This document shows, piece by piece, positions 61,985 to 64,000 of a DNA stretch of 64,000 nucleotides. Made by a program: the position numbers and the translations under genes. Source of the stretch: an uncultured Clostridia bacterium (GTDB lineage Bacteria > Bacillota > Clostridia > Christensenellales > UBA1242); the NCBI GenBank assembly GCA_948442695.1, contig CAOJSF010000001.1:226514-290513 (forward strand), in the 5' to 3' direction. Every line of letters begins with the position of its first letter. Position 1 is the first letter of the stretch. The notes beneath the pieces are model-generated. The model ran no database searches. It was not told the DNA's origin and worked only from the letters and a program-made list of their open reading frames with translations.

Positions 61985-62860
61985 TTGAAAACCGAAAGAG
62001 ATTATTGCGATTTGCATATTCATACAACTTTTTCTGATGGAGATTATGATTTAATAGAAATATTAAAAATGTGTGAAAAAGAAAAACTATTTGCTATTTC
62101 TATTACCGACCATGACAGCGTTGAAAGTTGTTTGCAAATGCAAAAGTTGGATGTTGAAAATTATTTTGGTGGAAAAGTCATGGATGGATGTGAGGTTAGG
62201 TGTGTTTGTAAAGGTATTCCCATTGAGATTCTTGCATATGGATTTGATGTAGAATCTTTTAAAGTCTTTATTGATAAATATAACATGACTCCAGATAAAG
62301 ACGATATTGAAAAAACAAAACTTTTATATAAATGTTTTCAAAATATTGATTCAAATTATTTCTATCCAGTTGAGGAATTGTTGAAAAGAAATGATGTTTG
62401 GAGATATAAAGAACTATATTTAGATGCACATAGAAGTCAGAAGATTCTTTCACTTTTAAAAGAAGAAAATAATGATAACAATATTATGAAATTTTTTAGA
62501 ATGGGAATGAATAATCCATTTTCTCGTTTCTATTGTGATGTTTCTGGTTTTTATATTTCTGTTGAAAAAGTTTTAGAAGAAATTCATAAAAGTGGTGGAC
62601 TTGCTTTTCTTGCTCATCCTTGTGAATATGGTGAAAATCATAAGATAGTTCTTAAGGCAATCAAGGACAAGTTGGATGGCGTAGAATGTTTGCATCCGAG
62701 TGCAGATGATATGTCTAGAAAGTCGCTGATTAATTATGCTAAAAAACATGGTCTGCTTATTTCTGGAGGCAGTGATTTTCATGGTTTTAAAGGTGCGATA
62801 AACTCTCAAAAGGTAAGCGCTGAAGTTTATATGAATATAATTTCAAAATTAAAATTGTAA
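61985..62860 (+). CDS. PHP domain phosphoesterase
   Basis: A 291-residue PHP protein. The metal-binding DLHIHTTFSDG is at residues ~8-18, with SITDHDSVESC near residue 38, FLAHPCEYG and GGSDFHG closing the site. Stand-alone PHP proteins of this size (TrpH type) act as 5'-3' exonucleases or nucleotide phosphatases (RNase AM-like). The start is TTG at 61985, supported by AGGAG 6 nt upstream. Codon pattern and neighbours are as in the rest of the accessory block. Confidence 0.87.
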   Translation: MKTERDYCDLHIHTTFSDGDYDLIEILKMCEKEKLFAISITDHDSVESCLQMQKLDVENYFGGKVMDGCEVRCVCKGIPIEILAYGFDVESFKVFIDKYNMTPDKDDIEKTKLLYKCFQNIDSNYFYPVEELLKRNDVWRYKELYLDAHRSQKILSLLKEENNDNNIMKFFRMGMNNPFSRFYCDVSGFYISVEKVLEEIHKSGGLAFLAHPCEYGENHKIVLKAIKDKLDGVECLHPSADDMSRKSLINYAKKHGLLISGGSDFHGFKGAINSQKVSAEVYMNIISKLKL

Positions 62861-62869
62861 ATTTATAGT

Positions 62870-62898
62870 TTGCAATTTTTTTTTGTTTTTGTTATACT
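62870..62898 (+). promoter_or_regulatory. Promoter of a leaderless gene
   Basis: TTGCAA (62870-62875) and TATACT (62893-62898) are 17 nt apart. The expected start of transcription, 7 nt beyond the -10, falls exactly on the ATG at 62905. There is no Shine-Dalgarno between. Confidence 0.6.
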
Positions 62899-62904
62899 AA
62901 TTAT

Positions 62905-63654
62905 ATGAAAGATGAATTGATTGAAAGATTAGCAAATATAGAACATAATAGATGGGCACACTGGCAAAAGTATTTGCATAGTTGTTGCATAAAAAATGAA
63001 GATGGTTCTCTCACCATTCCAAAAGACAAAGTTGATCGCTGGGAAAACCAGATTAAGACAAAATATTGTGCGTTGTCTGAAAAGGAAAAAGATTCTGATA
63101 GAGAACAGGTGGCAAATACGATTAATGCCATTAAATCTTATTATCAAAATTCAAAACCTTTAGGCATTATTATTGCTGGATTTGGAGCAATAGGAAAGAC
63201 TTATTTAGGTGAAAAATATGCAAATATGATAGATATGGAAAGTGGAAATTTTCGATATTTGAATGATGGTTTTGCTTCAATGCCTATTGAAAAACGAAAG
63301 GGGACGAAATTAAGAGAACCAAATCCAGAATGGCCTCAAAATTACATATCACAAATTTTGGAGGCGAGGAATTATTATGATTTTGTTTTGACTTCTATGC
63401 ATAGTGAATTAATAAATTTTTTGGAAGAAAACGATTTGCCTTATATTCTTGTTTTTCCTGAGCAGGGTTTGGAGGAAGAATATGCAAAAAGATGTTATGA
63501 AAGAGGCAACAATAAAATTTTTACAGAACATATGATTTCAAATATAAAAAAATGGGCAGAAGAAAAAATCCCATTTATGCATCCAAAAGAATTGATCTTG
63601 CTTAAAAAAGATGAGTATTTGGAAGATGTTTTAAAACAAAGGAATTTAATTTAA
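62905..63654 (+). CDS. Phage-like EHxRW domain fused to a P-loop kinase-like domain
   Basis: A 249-residue protein. The N-terminal ~85 residues (LANIEHNRWAHWQKYLH, then W.NQI.TKY..LSEKEKDSDREQV) resemble the short conserved domain of phage and RyR-type proteins. The C-terminal part carries a Walker A-like IAGFGAIGKTYLGEKY at about residue 91, then a nucleotide-kinase-like order of strands (DFVLTSMHSELINFL, ILVFPEQG). I infer a nucleotide or polynucleotide kinase-like activity; the fusion itself is what is seen. The gene appears leaderless. Confidence 0.6.
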   Translation: MKDELIERLANIEHNRWAHWQKYLHSCCIKNEDGSLTIPKDKVDRWENQIKTKYCALSEKEKDSDREQVANTINAIKSYYQNSKPLGIIIAGFGAIGKTYLGEKYANMIDMESGNFRYLNDGFASMPIEKRKGTKLREPNPEWPQNYISQILEARNYYDFVLTSMHSELINFLEENDLPYILVFPEQGLEEEYAKRCYERGNNKIFTEHMISNIKKWAEEKIPFMHPKELILLKKDEYLEDVLKQRNLI

Positions 63655-63662
63655 AGTATTTA

Positions 63663-63690
63663 ACTACTGTTTTTTAACAGTGGTTTTTTT
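63663..63690 (+). terminator. Rho-independent terminator
   Basis: ACTACTGTT pairs with AACAGTGGT (one G-U pair) and is followed by a T-run. Confidence 0.8.
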
Positions 63691-64000
63691 GTGAAATTTT
63701 GATATAAATTTATAAAATATTATATTTAATATATAGCCAAATTCTTTTGATTTTGAACTAAAATTGATGATTTATATTTAATTTATACATCTACTAAGTG
63801 ATGTAAAAATTTTATTAACATAAAACTTTTATAAATTCTGCGAATTTGACTGCTTTGCAGTCCATCACTTAGTATGTATAACCATCAGTTTTGCTCAAAT
63901 AGTCTTTCTGACTGCTTGACAAAACTTCCGGTAATATATACCATTTGATGTAAAAATTTTATTAACATAAAACTTTTATAAATTCTGCGAATTTGACTGC
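63691..64000. repeat. Repeat-rich non-coding end of window
   Basis: A 55-nt segment (63799-63853) recurs exactly at 63946-64000, a period of 147 nt; the second copy is cut by the window edge. Within it, TACTAAGTGATG (63792-63803) is the reverse complement of CATCACTTAGTA (63863-63874), and GACTGC-TTT-GCAGTC (63848-63862) is a small palindrome. No ORF is present. This could be the first unit of a tandem array or the end of a mobile or regulatory element. Confidence 0.7.

Overview
The window is chromosomal DNA of an AT-rich (roughly 30% G+C by eye), low-GC Gram-positive bacterium. It most resembles an uncultured clostridial lineage. The evidence is Shine-Dalgarno sites of AGGAGG type, TTGACA/TATAAT promoters, spore genes (gpr, ytfJ/gerW, dacF), a mcsA-mcsB-clpC locus, RNase J, GreA, and the rplM-rpsI pair. 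The genus cannot be named from sequence alone.

Layout. 1-5003: two CPBP membrane proteases, rlmH, a DUF378 membrane protein, greA and an orphan membrane protein. 5241-10070: rnj, a TrmR-like methyltransferase, a PAP2 phosphatase, tsaE-tsaB and a very acidic zinc-ribbon protein. 10141-11411: a ChbG/YdjC-type gene and two strong hairpins bracketed by 40-nt imperfect inverted repeats, which looks like a transposase-less mobile cassette. 11535-14945: a giant anchored surface protein. 15122-16303: a TauE/SafE permease split into two half-genes, plus a small ferredoxin. 16314-21614: a Ppx/GppA-HD protein, a membrane trypsin-like protease, an MreB-like protein, MinD and MinE (no MinC). 21791-29601: an operon of two anchored surface proteins, the second with a 1215-bp exact tandem duplication and InlB-type repeats.

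30120-32268: rplM-rpsI behind a leader with alternative hairpins, then a thioredoxin-reductase-like flavoprotein. 32478-38555: dinB, a degenerate amidohydrolase, tex and an unusual protein with a nucleoside-deoxyribosyltransferase-like core. 38754-42965: a 57-aa mini-McsA, mcsB, clpC and hpf, without ctsR. 43287-46364: a secreted transglutaminase-like protein. 46571-53579: rpsT divergent from gpr, DUF2953, ytfJ, dacF, an rRNA pseudouridine synthase, an HI0933-type flavoprotein, plsC and a four-S1-domain protein.

53907-53982 is tRNA-Thr(CGT). Everything downstream looks accessory: remnants, a GNAT, a pseudogene with a stop and a frameshift, a possible HhH-GPD protein, a metallo-hydrolase, an ABC exporter, an ATP-grasp protein with a fresh 33-bp duplication, two Nudix hydrolases, a histidine phosphatase, a PHP phosphoesterase and a P-loop protein with a leaderless promoter. 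The window ends inside a repeat of 147-bp period.

Most promising for novelty: the inverted-repeat cassette around chbG, the deoxyribosyltransferase-like multidomain protein at 37035, the minimal McsA with an inverted heptad site, the split TauE pair with a palindromic operator, and the recently duplicated surface protein.
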